Assembly (NCBI GenBank): GCA_963730585.1
Contig: CAVSSL010000013.1
Location: forward strand, 62,001 to 126,000
Reading direction: 5' to 3'
DNA: 64,000 bases
DNA from: Pedococcus_A sp963730585
Lineage (GTDB): Bacteria > Actinomycetota > Actinomycetes > Actinomycetales > Dermatophilaceae
Shown here: in pieces, positions 43,743 through 51,363 of the stretch
Position numbering within the stretch: position 1 is the first letter of the stretch
Layout of the letters: each line of letters opens with the position of its first letter
The notes under the pieces: model-generated
What the model saw: the letters and a program-made list of their open reading frames with translations, nothing else
Database searches by the model: none
Told to the model about the DNA's origin: nothing
Made by a program: the position numbers and the translations under genes

Positions 43743-44399
43743 ATGTCGATCAGCGCAGACTCGCGAGCCGACGCGTCACGGGGCCAGCGGCTCCCCCGCT
43801 CGGCCCGCCGCGCCCAGCTCCTCGAGGCCGCGCAGGCCGCGTTCGTCGAGAACGGCTACCACGCCGCCGCGATGGACGACATCGCCGAGCGCGCCGGCGT
43901 CTCCAAGCCCGTTCTCTACCAGCACTTCCCGGGCAAGCTGGAGCTCTACCTCGCCCTGCTCGACAGCCACACGGACATCCTCGAGGGCCTGGTGCGCGAG
44001 GCCCTGGCGTCGACCACCGACAACAAGGAGCGCGTCTACGCCGCCATCGCGGCCTACTTCGACTTCGTCTCCCGTGACGGCGCCGCGTTCCGCCTGATCT
44101 TCGAGTCCGACCTGACGAACGAGTCGGCCGTCCGCAACCGCCTCGACACCATCGGGCTCATCTGCGCCGAGGCCGTCGCCGAGGTCATCGCCGAGGACAC
44201 CGACATGCCCGAGGCCGAGGCCTCCCTGCTCGGCATGGCCCTCACCGGGCTCGCCCAGGTCAGCGCCCGCCACTGGCTGGCCCAGGGTCCCGCCATCCCG
44301 CAGGACGAGGCAGCCCGCCTGGTCGGCACGCTGGCGTGGCGCGGGCTGGGCTACTTCCCGAAGGTGTCCGGGGAAGGAACCGCCCCCCAGGCTGGTTAG
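43743..44399 (+). CDS. TetR-family transcriptional regulator
   Basis: 218 residues. N-terminal helix-turn-helix (about residues 25-70: AAQAAFVENGYHAAAMDDIAER, then SKPVLYQHFPGKLELY) followed by an all-helical ligand domain with a FxLIFESDL segment. ATG 43743 with AGGAGAG about 12 nt upstream. It lies opposite moeZ; in mycobacteria the equivalent is Rv3208. Ligand and targets are unknown. Confidence 0.9.
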   Translation: MSISADSRADASRGQRLPRSARRAQLLEAAQAAFVENGYHAAAMDDIAERAGVSKPVLYQHFPGKLELYLALLDSHTDILEGLVREALASTTDNKERVYAAIAAYFDFVSRDGAAFRLIFESDLTNESAVRNRLDTIGLICAEAVAEVIAEDTDMPEAEASLLGMALTGLAQVSARHWLAQGPAIPQDEAARLVGTLAWRGLGYFPKVSGEGTAPQAG

Positions 44400-44463
44400 C
44401 CTGTGGGCAGACAGGCGCACGACGGTATGCCGTGTGCCACCGCTTCGACGAAAGGCCACTGAC

Positions 44464-44688
44464 GTGGAGGTCAAGATCGGCGTGCAGAACGTCGCGCGCG
44501 AGATCACGTTCGAAACCGACGCCAGCTCGCAGGAGGTCGCCAAGGCGGTGGCCGAGGCGATCGAGAAGGGCACCCTGCTGACCCTGACCGACGACAAGGG
44601 CCGCCAGCTGCTCGTGCCCGGCCCCTCGCTCGGCTACGTCTCCCTGGGCGAGAGCGAGCGCCGCGGGGTCGGCTTCGGCACCCTCTGA
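44464..44688 (+). CDS. DUF3107 family protein
   Basis: 74 residues from GTG 44464 (GAAAGG upstream). The phrases VKIGVQNVAREITFETD, GTLLTLTDDKGRQLLVP and LGYVSLGESERRGVGFG match DUF3107 (ATP-binding protein in some annotations), found next to this TetR gene in actinobacteria. Function unknown. The 18-bp hairpin that follows should end its transcript. Confidence 0.85.
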   Translation: MEVKIGVQNVAREITFETDASSQEVAKAVAEAIEKGTLLTLTDDKGRQLLVPGPSLGYVSLGESERRGVGFGTL

Positions 44689-44714
44689 GCGCTCACCCGC
44701 CCCTCTCTCACGAC

Positions 44715-44756
44715 TGTGGGGGATCACCGACGCGATGACGTCGGTGATCCCCCACA
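44715..44756. terminator. Very stable hairpin after DUF3107
   Basis: Perfect 18-bp stem (TGTGGGGGATCACCGACG with its complement), 6-nt loop, 27 bases after the DUF3107 stop. Confidence 0.85.
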
Positions 44757-44898
44757 CTCGTCTGCCGGAACCTCCGCGCCCCGGGGCCCGTCCACCTTCG
44801 GCTTCGAAATGCGCTTTCCGGACACCCGTGGTCCAGTTGTCGTGAGCCGGGTAACCGGCCCAGACAACGCGGCAACCCCGCGCAGAAGGAGGCTGACG

Positions 44899-45168
44899 AT
44901 GGAAGTCATCGGTGTCATCATCGCCGGCATCGTCATTGGCGTTCTCGCTCAGTCGTGCATGCCTGGCCGACAGAACATCAGCGCACTCATCACCGTGGTG
45001 CTGGGCGTCTTCGGCGTCCTCATCGGCTGGTACCTCGCCGCAGCGCTCGGAGTCGAGTCCACCAGTGGGATCGACTGGATCCGCTGGATCATCAGCATCA
45101 TCGTTGCCGCCGCGCTCATCGCCGGTTACATCGCGCTGACCGGTCGCAGACACATCACCCACGTCTGA
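44899..45168 (+). CDS. GlsB/YeaQ/YmgE-family stress membrane protein
   Basis: 89 residues: three hydrophobic segments (3-20, 28-52, 58-80) with the family turn SCMPGRQNISALI between the first two. ATG 44899 has AGAAGGAGG 6 nt upstream. These transglycosylase-associated-like small proteins respond to envelope or general stress; their biochemical role is not settled. A terminator follows. Confidence 0.88.
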   Translation: MEVIGVIIAGIVIGVLAQSCMPGRQNISALITVVLGVFGVLIGWYLAAALGVESTSGIDWIRWIISIIVAAALIAGYIALTGRRHITHV

Positions 45169-45185
45169 CACACGCATCCTGCTCA

Positions 45186-45218
45186 ACGAAGGCCCCGTCC
45201 ACTGGACGGGGCCTTCGT
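45186..45218. terminator. Terminator between GlsB-like and ferritin-like genes
   Basis: 15-bp stem ACGAAGGCCCCGTCC with a 3-nt loop, 18 bases after the GlsB-like stop. Confidence 0.8.
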
Positions 45219-45231
45219 CGTGCCGGACCTC

Positions 45232-45290
45232 GTATGCCGCAGGAGCGCCTATGGGGGCGCCACGGCACCGAAGCCGCTCCCGCGGCATAC
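45232..45290. repeat. Inverted pair of GTATGCCG motifs forming a hairpin
   Basis: GTATGCCGC (45232-45240) and GCGGCATAC (45282-45290) pair, and inside them GGAGCG pairs with CGCTCC across one mismatch, giving about 15 bp. It lies just beyond the ferritin-like stop at 45301, so it can end that transcript. Confidence 0.65.
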
Positions 45291-45300
45291 AAGGTGGGGT

Positions 45301-46074
45301 CTAGGCGGCGAGGCCGAGGCGACCCATCCGGCGGGTGTGCTCGTCGGTCAGCCGGGCGAACATGCGGCCGAGCTCGGCGAGGTCGGCGCTCGGGCGGTCC
45401 TGCGCGCCCACCCCACCGACGAGCAGCGACGACAGGGCGTCCCGCTCCACCGCCACCTGCTGCGCCTGCGAGAGCGCCTCGCCCACCAGGCGGCGGCCCC
45501 ACAGCGCGAGGCGTCCGGCCACGCGCTCGTCGGCCTTGATCGCCTCGCGCACCACCTTGACGACGAACTCGGCCTGGCCGACGTCCTGCATGACGTCGTG
45601 CACCAGGGCCGCCGTCGAGGGGTCGACGTAGGCGCTGATCTCGCGGTAGAAGTCCGTCGCGATGCCGTCGCCGACGTACGCCTTGACCAGGCCCTCCAGC
45701 CAGGTGCTGGGCCGGGTGCGCTCGTGGAAGGCGTCGACCGCCGAGATGAAGGGCGCCATCGCCGCCTCGGGCTCCGCCCCCATCTCCTCCAGGCGCTTCA
45801 CCAGGCGCTCGTAGTGCCGGAACTCTGCGACGGCGAGGCCGGCCACGGCCGCCTTCAACGGCTGGGTCGGCGCCAGGTCGGAGTCGCCCGCGAGCCGGGT
45901 GAAGGCGGTCAGCTCGCCGTAGGCGAGGACACCGAGCAGGTCGACGACGGCCTCGCGGTACTGCGGGTCGTCCAGCCACTCCTGCGAGTCCGAAGGCTGC
46001 GGGTCCGGCGGCGGGGTTCCCTGGGGTGCGGTGGCATCGGTGGGGTGCCCTGGCGTGCTCTCCTCCGTGGTCAT
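45301..46074 (-). CDS. Ferritin-like-fold protein
   Basis: 257 residues. A disordered Pro/Thr-rich N-terminus (to about 30), then a four-helix domain with candidate di-iron ligands in GVLAYGELTAFTRLAG, AVAEFRHYERLVKRLEE, and later DVGQAEFVVKVVREAIKADE. It resembles the ferritin-like proteins next to the DEAD-box helicase in the conserved block. ATG 46074 has TAGGGT 7 nt upstream and no ribosome site, so leaderless. The reaction is unknown. Confidence 0.82.
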   Translation of the reverse strand: MTTEESTPGHPTDATAPQGTPPPDPQPSDSQEWLDDPQYREAVVDLLGVLAYGELTAFTRLAGDSDLAPTQPLKAAVAGLAVAEFRHYERLVKRLEEMGAEPEAAMAPFISAVDAFHERTRPSTWLEGLVKAYVGDGIATDFYREISAYVDPSTAALVHDVMQDVGQAEFVVKVVREAIKADERVAGRLALWGRRLVGEALSQAQQVAVERDALSSLLVGGVGAQDRPSADLAELGRMFARLTDEHTRRMGRLGLAA

Positions 46075-46272
46075 GAGGCCAACCCTAGACGTGCTGGTGG
46101 GGCGGCAAGCGGCGCTGCGGCTACACTGGGGGTGTTATCGGTGCCCGGTCGGCACGACTCAGCACCGCGGGACGGCTCCCGCGGCCCCCACCTCGAAGAC
46201 CTCCGATCGGCCCGCTGTGCGCAGCGACCTCCCGCACGAGGCGGAGACGGTCCCCGATCGAGAGATACCTGA

Positions 46273-47775
46273 GTGACTGACACGACCACGCCCGTACCCA
46301 CACCCACCTTCGCCGACTTCGACGTCCACCCCGACATCGTCGCCTCGCTGGCCGAGGCCGGCATCGTCCACCCGTTCCCCATCCAGGCGATGACCCTTCC
46401 GGTCGCCCTCGCTGGCCACGACATCATCGGCCAGGCCAAGACCGGCACGGGCAAGACCCTCGGTTTCGGCGTGCCGATGCTCAACCGCGTCATCTCCCCG
46501 CGCGACCCCGCGTTCGCCGACATGCCGCACGCCGGCAAGCCGCAGGCGCTCGCGGTCGCCCCGACCCGCGAGCTCGCCGTCCAGGTGGCCGCCGACATCG
46601 AGCGAGCGGGCAAGCTGCGCGGTGTCCGCGTCCTCACCGTCTACGGCGGCCGCGCCTACGAGCCGCAGATCGAGGCCCTGAAGAAGGGCGTCGAGATCGT
46701 CGTCGGCACGCCCGGTCGCCTCATCGACCTCGCCCAGCAGGGCCACCTCGACCTCTCCCGCGCCAAGACCGTCGTGCTCGACGAGGCCGACGAGATGCTC
46801 GACCTCGGCTTCCTGCCCGACGTCGAGAAGCTCCTGGCCATGACCGCCGCCTCGCGCCACACCATGCTGTTCTCGGCCACGATGCCGGGCGCCGTCGTGG
46901 CCCTCGCGCGCCGCTACATGAGCCAGCCGACCCACATCCGCGCGATGGGCGACGACCAGGAGAACGCCCACACGGTCAAGGCGGTCGAGCAGTTCGTCTA
47001 CCGCGCGCACGCCATGGACAAGACCGAGATGCTCGCCCGCATGCTCCAGGCCGAGGGCCGCGGGCTGACGATCATCTTCAGCCGCACCAAGCGGACAGCC
47101 GCCAAGGTCGCCGACGAGCTCGTCGACCGCGGCTTCGCCGCTGCGCCCATCCACGGCGACCTCGGCCAGGGCGCCCGCGAGCAGGCCCTGCGCGCCTTCC
47201 GCAACGGCAAGGTCGACATCCTCGTCGCGACCGACGTCGCCGCTCGCGGCATCGACGTCGACAACGTCACGCACGTCATCAACTACCAGTGCCCCGAGGA
47301 CGAGAAGACCTACCTGCACCGCATCGGCCGCACGGCACGGGCGGGCAACACCGGCATCGCGGTCACGTTCGTGGACTGGGACGACCTGCACCGCTGGGGC
47401 ATGATCAACAAGGCCCTCGACCTCGGCATCCCCGAGCCCGAGGAGACCTACTCCTCGTCCGACCACTTCTACGAGCAGCTCGACATCCCGCGGGAGGCCA
47501 AGGGCCGTCTGCCCAAGGGCGCGCAGAAGCTGGCCGGTCTCGAGGCGGAGGTTCTCGAGGACCTCGGCGAGACCGGCAAGGGCGCTGGCCGTCGCGGTGG
47601 CAGCCGCGGTGGGCAGAGCACCGGCCAGGGTGGTCGCGGCGGCAGCCGCAACGGCTCCGGTGGCAGCGAGCGCCCGAAGGCTGCCTCGAGCGAGGCCGAG
47701 GCCAAGCCTCGCCGTCAGCGCAACCGTCGCCGCACCCGTGGCGGCAACCCCGCCGGCGAGGCGCAGCAGGGCTGA
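46273..47775 (+). CDS. DEAD-box RNA helicase (RhlE-like)
   Basis: 500 residues. The Q motif FPIQ and motifs AKTGTGKT (55-62), PTRELA, DEADEMLDLGF, SAT, IIFSRTKR, ATDVAARGIDVD and HRIGRTARAG are all present. The last 80 residues are Gly/Arg/Ser-rich (RRGGSRGGQ, RRQRNRRRTRGG), an RNA-binding tail. GTG 46273. The upstream 150 bases include TACACT (46122-46127) as a likely -10 and a long leader, often cold-shock-type. A perfect hairpin of the iterated motif follows. Confidence 0.92.
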   Translation: MTDTTTPVPTPTFADFDVHPDIVASLAEAGIVHPFPIQAMTLPVALAGHDIIGQAKTGTGKTLGFGVPMLNRVISPRDPAFADMPHAGKPQALAVAPTRELAVQVAADIERAGKLRGVRVLTVYGGRAYEPQIEALKKGVEIVVGTPGRLIDLAQQGHLDLSRAKTVVLDEADEMLDLGFLPDVEKLLAMTAASRHTMLFSATMPGAVVALARRYMSQPTHIRAMGDDQENAHTVKAVEQFVYRAHAMDKTEMLARMLQAEGRGLTIIFSRTKRTAAKVADELVDRGFAAAPIHGDLGQGAREQALRAFRNGKVDILVATDVAARGIDVDNVTHVINYQCPEDEKTYLHRIGRTARAGNTGIAVTFVDWDDLHRWGMINKALDLGIPEPEETYSSSDHFYEQLDIPREAKGRLPKGAQKLAGLEAEVLEDLGETGKGAGRRGGSRGGQSTGQGGRGGSRNGSGGSERPKAASSEAEAKPRRQRNRRRTRGGNPAGEAQQG

Positions 47776-47793
47776 CACCTCCCCCACCACGAC

Positions 47794-47832
47794 GTATGCC
47801 GTGTGGCCCCGATCGGGGGCCACACGGCATAC
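47794..47832. terminator. Terminator built from an inverted GTATGCCG pair
   Basis: Perfect 17-bp stem GTATGCCGTGTGGCCCC with a GATCG loop, 18 bases after the helicase stop. The base of the stem is the iterated octamer in both orientations. Confidence 0.8.
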
Positions 47833-48028
47833 CCATATCTCGCTGACGGGCTTCGTCGACGGAACACGGGCTCCTGCAATGAGCCGCACTCCGGCCCTGC
47901 TGCCCTGGGCACCAAAGGCACCGCATACCCAGGACCAGGCGATCCGTCGCGGGCAGGCCCACGAGCGCTCATCGGCACGACCGGACGGCGGCTTTGAGCG
48001 TACGTTGGTTGGTTCACGACCCACTGGG

Positions 48029-48559
48029 ATGAATACTGCCCTGATGGGTGTGCGGAACTATCTCGTCGAGGGTGTCTCCGGAACGGGCAAGACCTCGGTA
48101 TGCCGTGAACTGAACCGGCGTGGCTACCAGGCCATCAACGGCGACAGGAAACTTGCCTACCAGGGCGACCCCCAGACTGGGGAGGCGACCGACACCGCCC
48201 TGCACCAGAACCACATCTGGGACGTCGGTCGAGTGCGGGCCCTGGTGGCCGACAGTGCCGCGCCCGTCACCTTCTTCTGCGGGGGATCCCGCAACCTCGT
48301 GCAGTTCATTGGCTTGTTCGACGAGGTCTTCGTTCTCGACATAGATCTGGAAACCTTGCACCGGCGCCTCGACCAGCGCCCCCACGACGAGTGGGGCTCG
48401 AAACCATCCGAGCGCGACCTCATCGTCCGGGTCCACCGGACCAAGGAAGACATCCCGAGTGACGCAGTGGTGATCGACGCGACACGGTCGCTCTCGGAGG
48501 TAGTCGACGAGATCCTTCGTCATGTGGAGCGGCGAGACCTCGACGTCGGCGAGGCATAG
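48029..48559 (+). CDS. P-loop nucleotide-binding protein (AAA/kinase-like)
   Basis: 176 residues from ATG 48029; ATG 48044 also possible. The P-loop EGVSGTGKTSVCREL lies near the start, then NGDRKLAYQGD and VFVLDIDLETLHRRLDQR as in small nucleoside kinases and gluconate-kinase-like proteins. Codon use is less GC-biased than its neighbours, with codons such as ATA and TTG that they rarely use, so it may be acquired. Substrate unknown. Confidence 0.7.
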   Translation: MNTALMGVRNYLVEGVSGTGKTSVCRELNRRGYQAINGDRKLAYQGDPQTGEATDTALHQNHIWDVGRVRALVADSAAPVTFFCGGSRNLVQFIGLFDEVFVLDIDLETLHRRLDQRPHDEWGSKPSERDLIVRVHRTKEDIPSDAVVIDATRSLSEVVDEILRHVERRDLDVGEA

Positions 48560-48649
48560 CGATGCGGTCCACACGATCATCGACATGATCCGTACCGCTC
48601 GCCGGCGGATGGGGACCTCCTCCAACGGCACTCCAATAGGCTCGCTGCC

Positions 48650-49117
48650 GTGCCGTTGATCCAAGTCGCAGAATCGGTCGACGTCAGCCTCTTGTGGCGT
48701 ATCGACGTCCCTCGGGCTCGGCTTTGGGAATGCGTCACGAATGCCGACCTGCTCGGTCAGTGGCTGGGCGAGCTGGTCAGTGGTGCGGTCAGGGCTGACT
48801 CCGACTTCGCGGTCGACCACGGCGAGGGTTACTGCTGCCGCTCGACCGTCGTGGCCTGCGCCGAGCCCAGCAGCCTCGACTTCACCTGGCATTTCCCCGA
48901 TGAGCCACCCTCGAAGGTCGCCCTGGTGCTCGAGGAGACTGACGGCATCACCGACCTCCGGCTGAGCCACAGTGGTCTCGGTGACCTCGCGGAGTCATAC
49001 CGGGATGGGTGGTGCGTTCACCTGAGCTACCTGGAGGCTGCGGCGCTCGGCACACCGCTTCCGGCCTCAATGTTCTGGCGGCTGCACGGCACTGTCGCGC
49101 AACTCAACAGGCGTTGA
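48650..49117 (+). CDS. SRPBCC (AHSA1-like) domain protein
   Basis: 155 residues from GTG 48650. The fold phrases LLWRIDVPRARLWECVTNADLLGQWL and TDLRLSHSGLGD identify an SRPBCC/START-like ligand-binding domain, such as those that bind small hydrophobic molecules. Codon use is somewhat weaker than in the flanking blocks. It follows the P-loop gene on the same strand. Role unknown. Confidence 0.75.
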   Translation: MPLIQVAESVDVSLLWRIDVPRARLWECVTNADLLGQWLGELVSGAVRADSDFAVDHGEGYCCRSTVVACAEPSSLDFTWHFPDEPPSKVALVLEETDGITDLRLSHSGLGDLAESYRDGWCVHLSYLEAAALGTPLPASMFWRLHGTVAQLNRR

Positions 49118-49214
49118 ACCGGCATCCGCATGGGCACTCAACGATGACCACATAAGGACCGCTCATCGGCATGAGGGCGCAGACGTCAGAGCTCTCTGGC
49201 TGACCGGCGTGGGT

Positions 49215-49394
49215 TCAGCCCTCAGCCAAGCGCCGCTTCAGCAGAGCGATCGGGTGAACAAACTTGAAGCCTCCGGCACCCCACGTGGACACCATCCCGA
49301 CGGCTTCCCATCCTTCGGCGCCCAGCCGATTCAGTTCACCGACATCCTTCTCCACCTTGGTCAGATCAGCGACTTTGTACTCCCAGCGGTCCAT
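49215..49394 (-). CDS. Small DUF4177-like protein
   Basis: 59 residues from ATG 49394, with AAGGGAG about 5 nt upstream. The phrases MDRWEYKVADL, LNRLGAEGWEAVGM and KFVHPIALLKRRLAEG follow the DUF4177 pattern (WEYKV... LNxLGAEGWE), a small beta-alpha protein of unknown function. Third-position GC is lower than the genome norm. It is part of the low-GC islet and points away from the SRPBCC gene. Confidence 0.75.
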   Translation of the reverse strand: MDRWEYKVADLTKVEKDVGELNRLGAEGWEAVGMVSTWGAGGFKFVHPIALLKRRLAEG

Positions 49395-49600
49395 GCCGAC
49401 TCCCTTCCCTCTTCAGGTCCACGGTCGCGCGACGAATGCCCACCCCCCAGAGGCATAGGTCATCGCATCGATCCCCTGGTGACCCGGCGTGACGAACGAG
49501 GGCGACCGCAAACCGGTAGTTGAGTGCACGTCCACCTGAAGAGGCATCGACCATGTGAGGTGGGCTTCGGCGCAGGGGCTGGCAGGTCAGCAGCGCCCGG

Positions 49601-50158
49601 TCAGGGCTGGTCAAGCCGGTAGACGTGATGCAGGGGATCGTCGACCGGGTTGTCGGGCGGAAGGTCGCCCTCGGCGACGCGGCGGAACCCGGCCTTCTCC
49701 AGGGCGCGCCACGAGGCGGTGTTGGCCGCGACGACGGCCACCAGCACAGCTGGGGCGTCGGGCATCTCGCGCCAGGTCTTCTCGACCATCGCGGCGATCA
49801 TCGCTGAGCCGAGACCCCGGCCGAGCCGCTGCGGGTCACCGAGCAGGTAGTCGAGCGTCACCGCGCCGGGCGGCACCTCCACGAGCGAGGCGAAGTCGCG
49901 CAGGTTCTCCTCGTAGTCGGCCACCCGGGAGCGCTGGACGAGCCCGATGGGCTCGCCGTCGAGCAGCGCGAGCCAGTCCTCGCCCCGCTCGAGGCCGTCG
50001 GCGCTGGGGCCGAAGTCGCGCTCGACCGCCTCGTCCGACCACTCGTGGCACCACCAGCGCCGCACGGGCTCGGTGGCCAGCCACCGGGCGAGCACCGGGA
50101 AGTCGGCGCGCTCGACGCGCCGGAACTCCACGGCATACCCGCCCGGTGGACCGACCAT
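49601..50158 (-). CDS. GNAT acetyltransferase, AAC(6')-like
   Basis: 185 residues. GNAT features: RADFPVLARWLATEPVRRWW near the start, DYLLGDPQRLGRGLGSAMI for acetyl-CoA binding (Gx2G), and VVAANTASWRALEKAGF, as in aminoglycoside 6'-N-acetyltransferases. Resistance function is not proven; the class also has housekeeping substrates. ATG 50158. It lies just beyond the ADH gene stop (50180), same strand. Confidence 0.8.
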   Translation of the reverse strand: MVGPPGGYAVEFRRVERADFPVLARWLATEPVRRWWCHEWSDEAVERDFGPSADGLERGEDWLALLDGEPIGLVQRSRVADYEENLRDFASLVEVPPGAVTLDYLLGDPQRLGRGLGSAMIAAMVEKTWREMPDAPAVLVAVVAANTASWRALEKAGFRRVAEGDLPPDNPVDDPLHHVYRLDQP

Positions 50159-50179
50159 GGCAACGTTCGGCAGGCCCGG

Positions 50180-51232
50180 TCAGCTCGCGGGGCTGATCGT
50201 GGCGGTGTCGATGACGAACCGGTAGCGCACGTCGGAGCTCACGACGCGGTCGTAGGCCTCGTTCACCTCGTCGGCGGAGATCTTCTCGATCTCGGCGCCG
50301 ATGCCGTGCTCGGCGCAGAAGTCGAGCATCTCCTGGGTCAGCGCGATGCCGCCGATGTTCGACCCGGCGAGCACCTTGTCGCCGCTGCCGAGCGCTCCGA
50401 ACCGCACCGACTGCGCCTCCGGCGGCAGGCCGACGCTGACCAGCGCGCCGAAGGGCTTGAGCAGGCCGAGGTAGGCGTTGACGTCGAAGCTCGCGCTGAT
50501 GGTGCTGATGATGAGGTCGAACTGGCCGCGCAGGTCGTCGAAGACGCTGCCGTCCGCGGTGGCGCGGTAGTCGACCGCGCCGAAGCGGCGGCCGTCACCC
50601 TCCTTGCTCATGCCCTGGCTGAGCACCGTGACGTCGGCGCCCATGGCGCTGGCGATCTTGACGCCCATGTGGCCGAGACCGCCCATGCCCACGATGGCGA
50701 CCTTCCTGCCCGGACCGGCGCCCCAGCGCTTGAGCGGGGTGTAGAGCGTGATGCCGGCGCACAGCAGGGGCGCCGCCACGTCGAGCTCGAGCGCGTCGGG
50801 GATGCGCACCGCGAACCGCTCCGAGACGACGATCTGCTGGCTGTAGCCGCCCATGGCCGGCTCGCCGTCGAGGTTCACGTCGTTGTAGGTCCAGACGGTC
50901 TTGTTCTCGCAGAAGTTCTCGTGGCCGTCCTTGCACTGGGCGCACTCGCCACAGGAGTCGACCATGCAGCCGACGCCCACGCGGTCGCCGACCTTGTACT
51001 TCGTCACACCGTCGCCGACGGCCGAGACGACACCGGCGATCTCGTGACCGGGCACCATCGGGAACTGGGCCGTGCCCCACTCCTCGCGCACCTGGTGGAT
51101 GTCGCTGTGGCAGATGCCGGCGAACCGGATGTCGATGCGGATGTCGTCGTCGCGGAGGTCACGCCGTTCGATGGTGGTCGCCTCGAGCGGGGCACCGGCG
51201 GAAGGGGCGGACAGGGCTGCAGTGCGGGACAC
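50180..51232 (-). CDS. Zinc-dependent alcohol dehydrogenase (NAD(P)-dependent, AdhC/YahK type)
   Basis: 350 residues. Catalytic zinc ligands in GICHSDIHQV, the GHEIAG motif, and structural zinc Cys cluster DSCGECAQCKDGHENFC; the cofactor fold VAIVGMGGLGHMGVKIA (G-G-G-G). It oxidises or reduces an aldehyde or alcohol; the precise substrate is not visible. GTG 51232 has AAAGGAG 5 nt upstream. Tandem repeats are present just upstream at 51288-51358. Confidence 0.92.
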   Translation of the reverse strand: MSRTAALSAPSAGAPLEATTIERRDLRDDDIRIDIRFAGICHSDIHQVREEWGTAQFPMVPGHEIAGVVSAVGDGVTKYKVGDRVGVGCMVDSCGECAQCKDGHENFCENKTVWTYNDVNLDGEPAMGGYSQQIVVSERFAVRIPDALELDVAAPLLCAGITLYTPLKRWGAGPGRKVAIVGMGGLGHMGVKIASAMGADVTVLSQGMSKEGDGRRFGAVDYRATADGSVFDDLRGQFDLIISTISASFDVNAYLGLLKPFGALVSVGLPPEAQSVRFGALGSGDKVLAGSNIGGIALTQEMLDFCAEHGIGAEIEKISADEVNEAYDRVVSSDVRYRFVIDTATISPAS

Positions 51233-51287
51233 GTGGTCTCCTTTGCGGTCGCGAATGGTCCGTCAAGGGACAAGTCACTGCCGCACC

Positions 51288-51358
51288 CTCGTATTCCACC
51301 CCTGTATTCCACCCTCGTCTTCCGGCAGGGATGTTCCGGTGGGGGATGTTCCGGTGGG
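51288..51358. repeat. Tandem repeats upstream of the alcohol dehydrogenase gene
   Basis: Three near-identical 13-nt units in a row (CTCGTATTCCACC 51288-51300, CCTGTATTCCACC 51301-51313, CTCGTCTTCCGGC 51314-51326) followed by a perfect 15-nt duplication GGATGTTCCGGTGGG (51329-51343 and 51344-51358). Together they lie 55-125 nt upstream of the ADH start, where an operator could sit. They also lie just after the convergent-side end of the M23-like gene (51364). Confidence 0.6.
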
Positions 51359-51363
51359 GTCGA

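Noticed and set aside
49366..49614. Minus-strand 82-codon frame before the GNAT gene
   Set aside because: It overlaps the upstream part of the DUF4177-like gene and has no clear ribosome site or family.
49601..50158. Antibiotic resistance gene aac(6')
   Set aside because: The GNAT fold and general AAC(6')-like motifs do not prove aminoglycoside activity, and there is no mobile context.
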